This document shows positions 42,365 to 42,403 of a stretch of 42,403 nt of DNA, in pieces. Where the stretch lies: contig JAIEMT010000024.1 of assembly GCA_019751945.1 (NCBI GenBank), forward strand, positions 1-42,403. Direction: 5' to 3'. How positions within the stretch are numbered: the stretch's first letter is position 1; each line of letters opens with the position of its first letter. Position numbers and translations under genes: made by a program. The notes beneath the pieces are model-generated. The model was not told where the DNA came from. It worked only from the letters and a program-made list of their open reading frames with translations, and did no database searches. Origin of the DNA: a bacterium. Lineage in GTDB: Bacteria > Bdellovibrionota > UBA1018.

Positions 42365-42403
42365 CCTCACCGCGTTTAGAATGGGTTCACCAGAATCCAA
42401 ACA
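42361..42403 (+). CDS. start of a further operon gene, cut by the window edge
   Basis: ATG overlapping the stop of the 43-residue gene (ATGA); only about 14 residues (MTSPRLEWVHQNPN) are visible. Function unknown. A membrane sensor kinase would fit the operon's unpaired response regulator and receptor, but this is a guess. Confidence 0.5.
   Translation, partial: MTSPRLEWVHQNPN

Overview
The window looks like chromosome of a Bdellovibrionota/Oligoflexia-type Gram-negative bacterium, although the sequence alone does not prove this. The strongest clue is a 71-residue histone-fold protein closely resembling the histone described in Bdellovibrio bacteriovorus. Supporting clues are many lipoproteins and secreted proteins, PrkA, a UshA-type nucleotidase, and a rubrerythrin/FeS protein/DUF3501 operon. 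No rRNA, CRISPR array, insertion sequence or complete integrase gene was seen.

Region 1 (1-29,000) is dense chromosomal sequence. It encodes a B12-radical SAM enzyme, a LOG-family protein, UppP, a secreted FKBP, the histone, a methyltransferase with a truncated globin, and the rubrerythrin operon. Next come a complete topoisomerase VI (A and B subunits), a permease, a lipid hydroxylase, an SIS protein, an M20 peptidase, an exonuclease-like protein, a subtilase, two lipoproteins, UshA-like, PrkA and RluA proteins, a HAD phosphatase and a CDF metal exporter. Between the permease gene and the topoisomerase VI genes lies a double fold-back structure: two long inverted repeats, each copying an end of a flanking gene and each centred on a copy of the same ~60-bp palindromic element.

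Region 2 (29,100-36,230) begins at a tRNA-His gene and looks like an integrated plasmid- or phage-like element. It carries ParA and, overlapping it, a replication-initiator-like gene. That gene contains thirteen exactly 18-bp-spaced ACCnnGGT boxes (twelve perfect), an iteron-like array that could be an origin or centromere embedded in the coding sequence. It is followed by a complete diversity-generating retroelement (DGR): reverse transcriptase, template repeat (TR), Avd, and a secreted target protein ending in the variable repeat (VR). TR and VR are 145 bp each and differ at 18 positions, 16 of them at adenines of the template strand. The RT gene is convergent to TR, avd and target, which is an unusual layout. 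Two small divergent HTH genes flank an inverted-repeat operator.

Region 3 (36,591 to the end) is one tightly packed operon: an NtrC-type sigma-54 activator, an IMP dehydrogenase/GMP reductase-like enzyme with an atypical flap, an EamA permease, an adenosine deaminase, a periplasmic binding protein, a 43-residue membrane peptide and the start of another gene. It reads as a purine-sensing or purine-salvage module of unknown detail.
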